Position numbers and translations under genes: made by a program. This document shows positions 53,896 to 63,554 of a stretch of 64,000 nucleotides of DNA, one piece after another (position 1 is the stretch's first letter; every line of letters begins with the position of its first letter). This stretch comes from Streptomyces sp. WMMB 322. Its GTDB lineage: Bacteria > Actinomycetota > Actinomycetes > Streptomycetales > Streptomycetaceae. Below the pieces are notes generated by a model. It ran no database searches. It had not been told where the DNA came from and saw only the letters and a list, made by a program, of their open reading frames with translations. The stretch covers positions 148,228 to 212,227 of the forward strand of contig NZ_FMHI01000003.1 in assembly GCF_900090145.1 (NCBI RefSeq), given 5' to 3'.

Positions 53896-56270
53896 GCGGC
53901 ATGAACCGGATTCTTCTCGCCAAAACCCGGCGCGATCTGCGGCGCCGCCTCCCGCAGTTCGCGGCGGTCGGGGTGACCGTGATGGTCGGCGTGCTCCTCT
54001 TCGTCGCCAGCTACGACGCCTACCGCAACCTGGGTTCCAGCTACGAACACACCTATTCGCAGATGCGGTTCGCGGATCTGACGGCCTCCGGCGGTGACGC
54101 CGAGAAGGTCGCCTCGGCGGCCCGGGCCGCGGACGGCGTCGAGGCGGTGGCCACCCGCACCCAGGGCCGGCTGCCGGTGAACCTCGGCGGCGACGAACTC
54201 CTCGGCAGGGTCACGGGATTGCCCGCCGGGAAGCAGCCGCAGGTCAACAAGGTCGACGTCGTCTCGGGCCACTACCCGCGAAGCGGCGACCGCGACGGCG
54301 TGCTCGTCGAACGGCACACCGCGAAGACCTTCGGCCTCTCCCCCGGCGACACCGCCAGGGTCCACGACGGTTCACGCTGGCGGACGCTGACCGTGCGCGG
54401 TGTGGCCGACTCGCCCGAGTATCTGTGGCCGGCGCTCACGCGGCAGGAAGTCCTCAGCGATCCGCACAACTTCGCCGTGCTCTTCGCGCCCGAGGCGACC
54501 GTGCGGAAACTCACGCACGAGGCGGCCACCGCGCAGACCCTCGTGCGGATGAGCGGCGATGCCCGCGGGGACGGCACCGCCGCACGCGTCGCCGACCGGC
54601 TGCGTGCCGCGGGAGCCGCGGAGGTCCAGCCGCGAGCGGAGCAGCCGTCCGACGCCACTTTGAACGAGGACCTGAAGGGCTTCTCACAACTCTCCGTCGC
54701 CTTCCCGGTGCTGTTCCTCTCGGCGGCGGCGGTGGCCGCGTACGTCCTGATCACGCGGCTGGTGCTGGCGGAGCGCAAGGTGATCGCCACCTTCCTGGCC
54801 GCCGGAGCCCCGCGCGGCACGGTCGCACGGCACTACCTCGGTCACGGCGTGCTCGCCGGCGCGGCCGGTGCGGTACTGGGCGTGGCGCTGGGCGCGGTGG
54901 CGACGACGGCGATGACCCACGCGTACACCGCCGAACTCGGCATCCCGTACACGCTCGTCGAACGCCGCCCCGCGGTCATGCTGACGGGACTGCTCTTCGG
55001 TGTCCTGGTGGGGCTGGTGGGCGGGGCCGCGCCAGCGTGGGCGACGACGCGCACCGCACCGGCCGAGTCCATGCGTGGCGACGGCGGCACCCTGCGCCCG
55101 CCGGGCCGCTGGAGCGCGGTTCTCGTACGGGCCCGGCGACTCCCGCTGATCCTGCGGCTGGCTCTGCGCGAGCTGACACGCAGCCGGCGCCGCACGCTGG
55201 CCACGATGCTCGGCAGCGTGCTGGCCCTGGTACTGGTGCTCTCCTCGGCCGGGATGGCGACGAGCATGAAGGCCGCGCTGGACGTGCAGTTCGACACGGT
55301 GCAGCGGGAGGACGCCACCGTCATCGCCGACGCGCGGGCACCCGGCACCCGCAAGGCCCTGAGCGCCGTCCACGGGGTGAGCGCCGTCGAGCGGGTGACG
55401 ACGGCGCAGGTCACAGCCGCCGCCAACGGCGAGTCCTACAGCACATCGCTCACCGGTTACCGGCCGGAGACGACGATGCACGGGTTCCGCACGCCCGGCG
55501 GAGGGGAGCGCCGGCTGCCCGCCGACGGCGGCGTACTGGCAGACAAGGCACTGGCCGCCCGCCTGCACATCGCCCCCGGCGACCGCTTCACCCTGCGTAC
55601 CCCGGGCAGCGCGGGAGCCCAGGAGCGTCAGGTGCGGCTGGCCGGGCTGGTCGACGAGCCGATGGGTTCGGCGCTGTACGGCACACGGGAGACCGTCGAG
55701 GCGGCGACGGGCGCAGGACCGGGCGGTTATGCGCTGAAGTTCGACTCCGGAGCGGCGGCGCCCTCGCACGACCGCATACGCCAGGACGTCACGGCCCTCG
55801 AAGGCGTCGTCGCCTACACCGACTCACGGGCCGTCGAGCGGCAGGTCGACCGCTACATGACGCTGTTCCGGGTGTTCGTCGGGGTGATGCTGCTGCTCGG
55901 AGGGGTGCTGGCACTGACCGTCGTGTACGTGACGATGACGGTCAACATCGCCGAGCGCACCGGCGAGTTGGCGACTCTGCGCGCTGCCGGAGTGCCGTTG
56001 CGCCGCATCGCGGGGCTGCTGGCGGCGGAGAATCTCACTGCGACGGCGCTCGCCCTCCCGGTAGGGCTCGCGGCGGGCCTCGCCGCGGCGCAAGCGTCTC
56101 TCGGCTCCTTCTCGAGCGACATGTTCTCCGTGCGGCTGGAGATCGGCTGGCCCGTCACCGTGGGGGCGGCGGTCGCCGTGCTGGGCGCTTCGCTGCTCTC
56201 CCAGGTCCCCGCGCTGCGTGCGGTGCGGCGGCTGGACATCGCGCGCGTCGTCCGGGAGCGCGCCAACTGA
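53892..56270 (+). CDS. FtsX-like ABC permease (MacB/LolC superfamily)
   Basis: 792 residues. One N-terminal span ([20 protein letters not shown]) precedes a large extracytoplasmic MacB-type domain (about 50-260), then FtsX spans ([14 protein letters not shown] and the [18 protein letters not shown] region). A second extracytoplasmic domain follows and a final FtsX unit ([37 protein letters not shown]). This duplicated layout is typical of Gram-positive macrolide or peptide exporters. Starts with GTG 53892 overlapping the ATPase stop, or ATG 53901. Cargo unknown; probably controlled by the TetR protein upstream. Confidence 0.92.
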   Translation: MSGMNRILLAKTRRDLRRRLPQFAAVGVTVMVGVLLFVASYDAYRNLGSSYEHTYSQMRFADLTASGGDAEKVASAARAADGVEAVATRTQGRLPVNLGGDELLGRVTGLPAGKQPQVNKVDVVSGHYPRSGDRDGVLVERHTAKTFGLSPGDTARVHDGSRWRTLTVRGVADSPEYLWPALTRQEVLSDPHNFAVLFAPEATVRKLTHEAATAQTLVRMSGDARGDGTAARVADRLRAAGAAEVQPRAEQPSDATLNEDLKGFSQLSVAFPVLFLSAAAVAAYVLITRLVLAERKVIATFLAAGAPRGTVARHYLGHGVLAGAAGAVLGVALGAVATTAMTHAYTAELGIPYTLVERRPAVMLTGLLFGVLVGLVGGAAPAWATTRTAPAESMRGDGGTLRPPGRWSAVLVRARRLPLILRLALRELTRSRRRTLATMLGSVLALVLVLSSAGMATSMKAALDVQFDTVQREDATVIADARAPGTRKALSAVHGVSAVERVTTAQVTAAANGESYSTSLTGYRPETTMHGFRTPGGGERRLPADGGVLADKALAARLHIAPGDRFTLRTPGSAGAQERQVRLAGLVDEPMGSALYGTRETVEAATGAGPGGYALKFDSGAAAPSHDRIRQDVTALEGVVAYTDSRAVERQVDRYMTLFRVFVGVMLLLGGVLALTVVYVTMTVNIAERTGELATLRAAGVPLRRIAGLLAAENLTATALALPVGLAAGLAAAQASLGSFSSDMFSVRLEIGWPVTVGAAVAVLGASLLSQVPALRAVRRLDIARVVRERAN

Positions 56271-56566
56271 GGGCGGCTGCGGGGCTGTCGGTGACGAAAG
56301 GCTGACAAGGGGCCACGGGGTGGAGGGGAGGCTGGGCCGTCAGGGTGTGACCCTTCTCTCCGCACATGGCCCTGAAGGTCCGGTTGTCCGGTTCGCGCCT
56401 CTCGGCATGACCTGCGGTGATAGTGGCTCCTGGCGGCTTCCTTGCTCTACGTGACCACTCGTGTCGGTTTTTGCCCACCCGGGGCAGTGTGCTTACGGTC
56501 GCCACCGCTCGACACGTTCGCCGCAGATCATGTGGCGAACTCCGCGATCGTTAGGAAACATTCGCC
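56271..56566. promoter_or_regulatory. Leader region of the Rpf gene with competing hairpins at its 3' end
   Basis: GTTCGCC (56516-56522) can pair with GGCGAAC (56534-56540). That second arm can instead pair with TTCGCC (56561-56566), which touches the ATG and would enclose the AGGA ribosome-binding site. I do not recognise a known riboswitch class in the remaining 240 bases. Confidence 0.5.
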
Positions 56567-57190
56567 ATGCTGTTTTCCGGTAACGGCCGTAACCGCGGGC
56601 CCGTGAAGGCCACCCGTCTCGCCGTGCTCAGCGGCGTCGCGGGGGCCGCCGTCGCCCTTCCGATGGTGACTGCGCCAAGCGCTCAGGCCGCCTCCGTCCG
56701 TACGTGGGAGAAGGTCGCCGAGTGCGAGTCCAGCGGCAACTGGCAGGCCAACACCGGCAACGGTCACTACGGCGGTCTCCAGTTCTCCAACTCCAGCTGG
56801 AAGGCGGCCGGCGGCACGAAGTACGCGCCGCGCGCCGACCAGGCCACCAAGGCGCAGCAGATCGCCACCGCCGAGAAGCTGCTGGACCGTCAGGGGCCCG
56901 GAGCCTGGGCCTGCGCCGGCGAGGCGGGGCTGACCGCGGACGGCCCCCCTGCCAAGGTCGGCAAGGGCGGCTCCGGCGGCAAGGGCTCGCAGGGCAGCGA
57001 GTCGCAGCGCCCGGCGAAGGGCAAGCCGCAGGCGGGGGGCAAGGGCAACTACACCGTGAAGGCCGGTGACACGCTCTCCTCCATCGCCGCCGCGCACGGC
57101 GTCAGCTGGAAGAAGCTGCACGAGAACAACAAGTCCGTCGTCAAGGACGTCGATGTGATCGTGCCGGGCCAGAAGCTCAAGGTCGGCTGA
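56567..57190 (+). CDS. Resuscitation-promoting factor-like muralytic protein with LysM domain
   Basis: 207 residues. A signal peptide (VKATRLAVLSGVAGAAVALP, ending SAQAA near 42) precedes an Rpf/transglycosylase-like domain (about 45-120; WEKVAECESSGNWQ with E54 as the catalytic Glu, then YGGLQFSNSSWKAAGG and two cysteines for the disulfide). A Gly/Lys-rich linker and a C-terminal LysM domain (YTVKAGDTLSSIAAAHGVSW) follow. Cleaves peptidoglycan during spore germination or growth restart in Streptomyces. The leader contains competing hairpins at the start site, and a very stable hairpin follows the stop. Confidence 0.93.
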   Translation: MLFSGNGRNRGPVKATRLAVLSGVAGAAVALPMVTAPSAQAASVRTWEKVAECESSGNWQANTGNGHYGGLQFSNSSWKAAGGTKYAPRADQATKAQQIATAEKLLDRQGPGAWACAGEAGLTADGPPAKVGKGGSGGKGSQGSESQRPAKGKPQAGGKGNYTVKAGDTLSSIAAAHGVSWKKLHENNKSVVKDVDVIVPGQKLKVG

Positions 57191-57214
57191 GTCAGCCGCC
57201 ACCTGCCCCGGCAG

Positions 57215-57255
57215 CCGCAGCCCGCGCCCCTTCCCCCCGGGGGCGCGGGCTGCGG
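57215..57255. terminator. Very stable stem-loop after the Rpf gene
   Basis: A perfect 16-base arm CCGCAGCCCGCGCCCC (57215-57230) and its complement (57240-57255) surround a nine-base loop, 25 bases past the stop codon. Strongest terminator in the window. Confidence 0.85.
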
Positions 57256-57665
57256 TGCGTCTCCCCCCTGCCGACCGGGCGCCTGCGGGCCGTTCCCGTG
57301 CCGGCGGCTCCCGTCGGCACGGGAACCGCCGAGTCCGCCGAGTCCGTCCATGTGCCGACATCCGGCAGTCGGGACGGTACCCGGCGGCCTCCCCGAAAGG
57401 CATCGAGCCGATGCCCTCACCCCCGTCGAGGGCATCGACTCGTGCCTGCACGCCTTGCGGCGCACGCTCATCGTGACACCGGAGGCCGCTGGCACACATT
57501 GCCAGAACCCGGCAATCATTACGCGCTTTTGACGTCCTGTGAGCAACCAGGTCACCCACCCGCCCCACGCGCCGGAACACGTCATCACGGGGGTCTGACA
57601 TTCCACGGGCCGGAACCGCCACGCCGGTAACCGCCCGCGGACTCTTCGCCGCGGGCCAGCCCGCC
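57256..57665. other. Convergent intergenic region with two further perfect hairpins
   Basis: No gene seen. GTTCCCGTGCCG (57292-57303) pairs with CGGCACGGGAAC (57315-57326), and CGATGCCCTC (57409-57418) pairs with GAGGGCATCG (57428-57437). They could be terminators for the opposing gene or part of a small RNA; the sequence does not decide. Confidence 0.5.
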
Positions 57666-58796
57666 TCAGAGGTCCTTGTCGGGCCAGCCCAGCAGCCGGG
57701 CGCCCATGACAGCCGCCTCCAGCGTGAACCGCTGCAAGGGCTCGCCCGGCGAATAACCGGTGAGCGTGCGGATGCGTTCCAGCCGGTACGACAGGGTGCG
57801 CACGCTCAGACCGAGCCGCCGGGCCGCCTCCGCGTTGACGTAGCCGGCCGCGGCACACTCCATCAGGGTCTCCAGCAGCGGCCGCGCTCCGCCGCGTGCC
57901 TTCGTCAGCGGCCCCAGCACGGTGCGGACGAGATCCGCCATGGCCCCGCGGTCACGCAGCAGCACCGGGAAGACGAGCAGTTCCGAGGCGTTCAACCGCA
58001 CGCCTTCCAGGCCCAGTCGCTCGGCGAGTTCGAGTGCGCCCAGCGCCTCCTCGTAGCTGCTCACCACTCCCCGCGCGCCCGAGTGCTCACGCCCGACTGC
58101 GATGCGCCGCGCGGCGGGACAGCCCGTGCCCGGCTTCTCCGCCAGGCGCACGAAGTGATCCAGCACTTCGCGGTCGCCGCTCGCGGCGATGCAGACCAGC
58201 CGCCCTTCCTTCGTGGACAGCAGCACGTCCCGCGGCCCGAACCGCCCGATCAGCTCCCGCTCGATGAACCGCACCGTGCGGTGCACGTCGTCGTACTTCT
58301 CCGGGCCCACCGCCACGGCGACCGTGTGCAGCCCCGCCAGACGCAGCCCGAAGCGCTGTGCGCGCTCCGCGAGCCGGCCCATGTCGCTGCGCCCGTAGAG
58401 GAGGTCGTCGACGAACTCGCGCCGCTCGCCCTCCTCCTGGCGCACAGCGAGCCGCTGCGCACGCTCGTGACCCTCCCCCATCGCCGACACGGCGACCTCG
58501 ACGGCGGCCAGCAGGGCGTCACCGGTGCGGGCACGCTCGCTCGCGCTCGCGGCGCGGGCGACTCCCGGCAGGGTGCCCCACAGATCCCGTGTCCGCCCCA
58601 GGTAGAGGCCGACCAGGTCGCGCAACGACCACCCGTCCTCGGCCGCGCGTTCGCCCAGGGCGCGGAAGGAGTCCAGTTCGTGCCGGAGCGGCCGGCGGCC
58701 GGTCTCCGAGACTTCGGCCAGCAGCTGCGGGTAGCAGCCGAGGAAGTCGCCGGTACCGTCGTCCTCGTCGCCGGCCTGCGGTCTGTTCTCGTCCAC
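57666..58796 (-). CDS. PucR/CdaR-type transcriptional regulator
   Basis: 376 residues. An N-terminal helical segment (LDSFRALGERAAEDGWSLRD, about 30-130), a GGDEF-like middle region (VSSYEEALGALELAERLG, about 230-265) and the C-terminal PucR HTH (YVNAEAARRLGLSVRTLSYR) are in the family's usual order. The GTG at 58796 has GGAG just upstream; the frame is open to 59207, but that part is Pro/Arg-rich shadow sequence. Target genes and effector unknown; it is separated from the Rpf gene by strong hairpins. Confidence 0.88.
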   Translation of the reverse strand: MDENRPQAGDEDDGTGDFLGCYPQLLAEVSETGRRPLRHELDSFRALGERAAEDGWSLRDLVGLYLGRTRDLWGTLPGVARAASASERARTGDALLAAVEVAVSAMGEGHERAQRLAVRQEEGERREFVDDLLYGRSDMGRLAERAQRFGLRLAGLHTVAVAVGPEKYDDVHRTVRFIERELIGRFGPRDVLLSTKEGRLVCIAASGDREVLDHFVRLAEKPGTGCPAARRIAVGREHSGARGVVSSYEEALGALELAERLGLEGVRLNASELLVFPVLLRDRGAMADLVRTVLGPLTKARGGARPLLETLMECAAAGYVNAEAARRLGLSVRTLSYRLERIRTLTGYSPGEPLQRFTLEAAVMGARLLGWPDKDL

Positions 58797-59010
58797 AGCT
58801 CCGCGCCTCCCCCTCGCTCCTCGTGGCACGCTCCGCCCCGCGGGCACAGCGTATGGGAGTGCAGACCCGGGGCACGGGGCGGTCCCGCCATCCCGTGCCT
58901 TCAGCCCTCCGCCGACGTTCCCGCGCAGGCAGCCGGGGCGGGGCCTGCGGTGCCGTGCCCGGGGGCCCGCGGGCCTGCCGTGGGGTGCCCGGGGCCCGCG
59001 GCGGTCCGGC

Positions 59011-59589
59011 TCATGAGGGTGCGGGGGCCTCCGCCCGCTCGTGGTGCAGCAGGACGACGCCGTTGCCGAACGTCCTCGTCCCGGCCAGACGCAGCGGCGT
59101 TCTGCCGCCCGCCGGGGGGAACAGCGGTCTGCCCGCGCCGAGCAGGACGGGATGGACGAAGGTGCGGTACTCGTCGATGAGGTCGTGCTGCCGGAAGGCT
59201 GCGGCAAGCTCGGCGCCGCCGACGAACATGTCGCCGCCCGGCTGGGCCTTGAGCTCCCGGATCTCCTCGGGGTCCACCTCCCGTCTGACGGTGGCGTTCG
59301 CGCCGGCCCGCTCCAGGGTTCTGGAGAAGACGACCTTGGGTGTGTCGCGCCAGATCCCGGCGAACTCCAGCATCGGGCCGGCGATTGCCGGGTCGGACTC
59401 CGCGTCCGGCCAGACCGACTCCATGAGCTCGTAGTCGACGCGACCGAGCAGGAAGACGCTCACGTCCTCGAACTGCCGGTTGATGTACTCGTGCACTTCG
59501 TCGTCGACCAGGTGCCAGTCGATCGTGTGGTCCGGCCCCTCGAAGAAGCCGTCCAGCGAGACCGACATGGACAGGATGATCCTTCTCAT
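59011..59589 (-). CDS. Dihydrofolate reductase-like protein (RibD C-terminal domain)
   Basis: 192 residues, a stand-alone RibD_C/YwjB-type domain. It starts RRIILSMSVSLDGFFEGPD, with FLLGRVDYELMESVW, VVFSRTLE and GGDMFVGGAELAAAF (NADPH loop) and HPVLLGAGRPLFP. Substrate unknown; these proteins are common in Streptomyces and need not make folate. The ATG at 59589 is 29 bases downstream of the SnoaL-like gene stop on the same strand, so the two may be one transcript. Confidence 0.9.
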   Translation of the reverse strand: MRRIILSMSVSLDGFFEGPDHTIDWHLVDDEVHEYINRQFEDVSVFLLGRVDYELMESVWPDAESDPAIAGPMLEFAGIWRDTPKVVFSRTLERAGANATVRREVDPEEIRELKAQPGGDMFVGGAELAAAFRQHDLIDEYRTFVHPVLLGAGRPLFPPAGGRTPLRLAGTRTFGNGVVLLHHERAEAPAPS

Positions 59590-59618
59590 GGGCCTGAACT
59601 CTTCCTGGTCGTCCGGGA

Positions 59619-60017
59619 TCAGTTCTTGTGCGGGAACGAGTGGTGCTCGTGCGAGACGGTCCAGCGTCCGTCTTCCTTGCGGAGCCCGACCGTCAGACGC
59701 AGGCGGCTGCCCGGGTCGGCCCGCAGTTCCTCTGCGGTGCCGCAGCGCAGCAGGGCGTGGGCGAAGGCCACGTCGGCGCCCGCCGTGACGTCCAGCGAGA
59801 CGATCTCGAAGCAGGCGCCCCGGCGCTGCCATTCGAAGAACGGCGGCCACGTCTCGCGGTAGCGCCCGATGCCGCGTACACCGTCCTCGGGCGGCGGTAC
59901 GTCGAACATCACGATGTCGTCGGCGTGACGGTCCAGCACGGCGTCCATGTCGCCCTCGTGCACCGCTTTCGCCCAGCGTCCGATCAGCTCGCGGATCTGC
60001 GTCTCGTCGTCGGCCAC
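59619..60017 (-). CDS. SnoaL-like/NTF2-fold protein
   Basis: 132 residues. TQIRELIGRWAKAVHEGDMD, then RHADDIVMFDVPPPEDGVRG and RLRLTVGLRKEDGRWTVSHE are typical of DUF4440/SnoaL-like proteins. Such domains bind small molecules or act as isomerases. The GTG at 60017 follows GGGGAG; the longer frame to 60167 is Arg-rich and rejected. First gene of a short unit with the RibD-like reductase. Confidence 0.85.
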   Translation of the reverse strand: MADDETQIRELIGRWAKAVHEGDMDAVLDRHADDIVMFDVPPPEDGVRGIGRYRETWPPFFEWQRRGACFEIVSLDVTAGADVAFAHALLRCGTAEELRADPGSRLRLTVGLRKEDGRWTVSHEHHSFPHKN

Positions 60018-60193
60018 ACCGGCTCCCCTCGACTCCCTCGCGTACGGATGCCGCTCATCGCGGTACCGGTACCGACCCGGGCGGCGCCCGTAACTCATCG
60101 GCACGCACCCGCTCCGCCACAGCGGTGGCGTGCTCGCGCGGCTGCGGCGTGGCCGCCCGGCCGCCACCGGGGCGCGGCAAGAGGGTGGGCGCT

Positions 60194-61099
60194 GTGGATT
60201 CCGGTGCGAACGGCGGGCTCGTTGTGCGGCTGCCGGTGGAGCTCGTACGTCCGAAGCCTGCGGAGTCGGTCCCCGACGGGCCGGGCTGGCAGCACTCCAT
60301 CAAGCTCGACGGCTGGCGCGTGGCCCTCGCCGTCACCGCCGAGGGTGTACGGATCCACTCGCGAAGCAAACGCGAGGTGACCCGCCAGTTCCCCGAACTC
60401 GTCGATGCGGGCGCGCAGTTGGGGACCGGGACCGTCATCGACGGCGAGGTGGTGGTCTGGAACGAGCAGCAGCGCGCCTTCGACTTCGAGGCCCTCCAGT
60501 CGCGGGGCCTGGCGAGGCGGCCCGCTTCCTCGGCGCCCGGTGCGGTCCTCGTCGCCTTCGACCTGCTCGCCGTGCCGCACACGGATCTGCGCGCCGAGCC
60601 TCTGCGTACGCGCTGGGAGCGGCTGCGCGACGTGGTCGACGAGGCGGGCCCCGAGATCCAGCTGATCCTCGCCACGGACGACGCCGAGGAGGCCCGCGCC
60701 TGGATGCGCGACATGAGAGCCCAGGGCGTCGAGGGAGTCGTCTCCAAGCGCTGGGACTGCGCCTACCGGCCCGGAGATCCGCGGTCCGCCTGGCGGAAGG
60801 TGAGGTCGGCGGACACGGTCGACGCACGGCTCGTCGGCATCACGGGCCCGGAGCGGCGCCCTTGGGGGGCCGTCGTCGAACTGCCCGGCGGGCGCCGGGC
60901 GGTGACCACGCCGCGGCTTGCCCCGGTGACCGCGGCACAGCTGGGGCGGGCCGTCGCCGGCCGACTCGGAGCGGCGGTCGCGGACACCGAACTGGACGTG
61001 CGCTGGCGGCCGTTGACCGAACCGCTCACGGCGGAGGTGCGCGTGAGAACGGGCCGGGTCCCGCTGGTGCGGTACGTGCGGCTGCGTGCGGACGTGTGA
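60194..61099 (+). CDS. ATP-dependent DNA ligase (LigD/LigC-type ligase domain only)
   Basis: 301 residues. The adenylated lysine is K37 in KLDGWRV (KxDG motif I). VIDGEVVVW is motif III, EGVVSKRWDCAYRPGDP is motif IV and WRKVR is motif V. An OB-fold follows (VGITGPERRPWGAVVELPGG). There is no polymerase or nuclease domain, so it is a stand-alone ligase. It may serve the Ku-dependent repair pathway with the Ku gene at 30079 in this window. Start taken as GTG 60194 (GAGGGTGG upstream); GTG 60185 is possible. Confidence 0.92.
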   Translation: MDSGANGGLVVRLPVELVRPKPAESVPDGPGWQHSIKLDGWRVALAVTAEGVRIHSRSKREVTRQFPELVDAGAQLGTGTVIDGEVVVWNEQQRAFDFEALQSRGLARRPASSAPGAVLVAFDLLAVPHTDLRAEPLRTRWERLRDVVDEAGPEIQLILATDDAEEARAWMRDMRAQGVEGVVSKRWDCAYRPGDPRSAWRKVRSADTVDARLVGITGPERRPWGAVVELPGGRRAVTTPRLAPVTAAQLGRAVAGRLGAAVADTELDVRWRPLTEPLTAEVRVRTGRVPLVRYVRLRADV

Positions 61100-61159
61100 G
61101 GGGTGCTGGCCGGCCGGCCCGTCCGGCCGCGGGCTGCGGACATCGCGGTCGGGCTCCGC

Positions 61160-63379
61160 TCACTTCGGCTTCGGGGCCACCGCGTCCGCGAGATCCTCGA
61201 GGGCGTCGGCGAGCAGGTCCGCGCTGCGCAGGGCCACCGACGGGGAGGGCCGGCCGGCCTCCCGCTCCCACCACCGCGAGAGCGCGTCGTGCACGGGCCC
61301 GAAGTCCGGGAGTCCCCTCTCGCGGACGGCCTTCGCCGCCTCGGGCACCGTGCTCTCCAGGGCGGAGGCGAACTCCCGTGCGCCCGGGTCGGGTTCGGCG
61401 TCCGGTCCCGGCAGGTGGGCCTCCAGCAGCATCGTGACGCGCCCCGTCGTGATCAGCGCGTCCTGCGCGTCGGCGGCGGCGCGCCGCGAGAGCCCGCCGC
61501 TGTGGCGTACGGGCTCGGCTCCCGCACGCGAGACCGTCTGCTCCCACTCCTGGCGTGCGGCCCGCGTGTCGAGCAGCGCTTCGCGGATCCTGCGGTCGGG
61601 ATGTCCCGGGAGCGGCGTGCCCGTGGGACCAGAGGCGGTCACGTTCGGACGGGCGAAGCGGTCGAGCACCGCGACCGTGTAACCGCCCGTCGCCGTGAGC
61701 CAGTCGGCGAGCCGGTCCTGCAGCCTCGGTGTCTCCCACGCCGGGAAGACCGCGTAGCCCACCATGGCCACCGCGCCGCCCAGCGCCGTCAGCCAGATCC
61801 TCTCCAGCACGGTCTGCGACCACTGCGACCCGGCGATGCTCAGCAGGAAGACGACGTACGCGCCGATGCACGCGGAGGTGATGGCGTAGCCGGTGCGCAT
61901 CAGCAGATACATCAGGGCGATGCTCGCGACCGCCAGCGCGGCGCTGCCCCAGGGCGGGGGATGCGCCAGCGCCGTCACCGCCCCGGCGACGGCCACTCCG
62001 ACAAGCGTCCCCGCGAGCCGCGCGAAGCCCCTCTCGTACGTGCGGGAGAAGTCGGGCCGCATCACCATCACCACGGTCAGCGGCGCCCAGTAGCCGTGCT
62101 CGGGCGGCAGCGCCCTGCCCAGCAGATAGGTCGCGGCGACGGCGGAGGCGACGCGCACCCCGTGCCTGCACACCGGCGAGGACCAGCGCAGCTCGCGGCG
62201 CACCGTGCGCAGGGCGACCGGTACGAGACCGGTCAGGGTCGGCCGGCTCAAGTGCCGTGGCGCACGCGCCCGTTCGGGTGTCGCTTCGGGGTCGGCGTAG
62301 ACGTCCTCGTCCTCGGAGCGGTCCGCCCGTGCCGGCATCCGCCACGTCGCGCGCGGAATCAACGGCAGGGAGCGGGTGACCTCGACGGGTTCCTGCGCGG
62401 CGTCGACGGCTTCCTCCGTGAGGGCTATGAGACGCATGGCGGCCTTGCGTGCCGGTCCGTGCAGCACCGGTCCCGCCTCGGGGACCTGGAGCACGTCGAG
62501 CGCGTCCTGCGGGATGCGCACGCGTTCGCCGCGGCGGATCGCACGGGCCGTGGCGTCCAGCACGGTCGCGGCGGCCGAGAGCAACTCCCGTACGCGCTCC
62601 CGCTCCTGCCCCACCATGGGCGCGCCCACCTCGGGATCGGCGAGGGAGGCGAGCACCGGCCTGAACCGTTCGGCAAGCCCCCGGTATCCGCCCAGTTGCC
62701 GCGGCCGGCGGCGTGCCTGGCGCGGCGTGACGGCGGCGGCGCTGCGGGCCGTCATCAGGGGCTCGGGATCGAAGGGGGCGCTGGGGTCGTGGCGCAGGCG
62801 GCGGGCGTAGTCGGCGACGGCGGCCAGCGCGTCGGCGAGCGCGTCACGCCGTTCGCCCCAACGCCGTACGGGGAGCAGCACGATCAGGGCGGCCTGCACA
62901 CACCCGCCGGCCGCGATGAGCGCCGCGTGCGTGAGCGCGCCGAGGAGCGTCGTGGGGAGTGTGACGGTGACGAGCATGACGGCGACGGTCGAAGCGGCCA
63001 CCACTCCGGCGGTGGGCCCCACTCCCCACGCCATGCCCGACAGGAACGCCCATACGGCGAGCAGCAGCACGAACGCCAGGGGCTCACCCACCGCGAGGAA
63101 GCCGACGAAGGTCGACAGGGCCAGGCCCGCCGCCGCCGACAACGCCAGCACGGGACGCGGCCGCCAGCTGCGCTGGAACGTGGCCACGCCGGAGGAGAAC
63201 GCGCCGAACGCGGAGGAGACGGCGAGTTCGGGCGAGCCGGCCCACAGCGTGAGCCCGATGACGATCGCGACACCGAGCGCTCCCCGGAGAGCCACGAGCG
63301 GATGGAGCGCCGCCGGCTCCACCGAGAGTCCGGACCTCGCCGTCGCGCCTATCGCTCGGAGCCAGGGCAGGACCTTCAT
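61160..63379 (-). CDS. FUSC/aromatic acid exporter-like membrane protein
   Basis: 739 residues, with two blocks of about five to six membrane spans (residues about 25-175 and 380-530) separated and followed by large soluble helical regions. The second block contains HGVRVASAVAATYLLGRALP and YWAPLTVVMVMRPDFSRTYERG, the FUSC signature. Family members are linked to efflux of aromatic acids or metabolites, but the substrate is unknown. The ATG at 63379 is divergent from the GyrI-like gene. Confidence 0.88.
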   Translation of the reverse strand: MKVLPWLRAIGATARSGLSVEPAALHPLVALRGALGVAIVIGLTLWAGSPELAVSSAFGAFSSGVATFQRSWRPRPVLALSAAAGLALSTFVGFLAVGEPLAFVLLLAVWAFLSGMAWGVGPTAGVVAASTVAVMLVTVTLPTTLLGALTHAALIAAGGCVQAALIVLLPVRRWGERRDALADALAAVADYARRLRHDPSAPFDPEPLMTARSAAAVTPRQARRRPRQLGGYRGLAERFRPVLASLADPEVGAPMVGQERERVRELLSAAATVLDATARAIRRGERVRIPQDALDVLQVPEAGPVLHGPARKAAMRLIALTEEAVDAAQEPVEVTRSLPLIPRATWRMPARADRSEDEDVYADPEATPERARAPRHLSRPTLTGLVPVALRTVRRELRWSSPVCRHGVRVASAVAATYLLGRALPPEHGYWAPLTVVMVMRPDFSRTYERGFARLAGTLVGVAVAGAVTALAHPPPWGSAALAVASIALMYLLMRTGYAITSACIGAYVVFLLSIAGSQWSQTVLERIWLTALGGAVAMVGYAVFPAWETPRLQDRLADWLTATGGYTVAVLDRFARPNVTASGPTGTPLPGHPDRRIREALLDTRAARQEWEQTVSRAGAEPVRHSGGLSRRAAADAQDALITTGRVTMLLEAHLPGPDAEPDPGAREFASALESTVPEAAKAVRERGLPDFGPVHDALSRWWEREAGRPSPSVALRSADLLADALEDLADAVAPKPK

Positions 63380-63554
63380 GTCGTCGAGCTTACGGGGACG
63401 CTTCCGGACCGACGCCCGAGGTCAGGGGTGTGCGCGGCACCACACGGCGGCACCGCGTCGCCGGAGGCGATGAATTCAGCCCGGCGGGCCGGTCGGCTCA
63501 GGTACACGCACCCGCGCACGCATGCCCGCGTGCGCAAACCGTCTGGGGAGGATC

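Noticed and set aside
56271..56515. A ydaO-type (c-di-AMP) riboswitch before the Rpf gene
   Set aside because: Such switches precede some rpf genes, but I could not find the conserved core elements here. Only the 3' alternative hairpins are supported.
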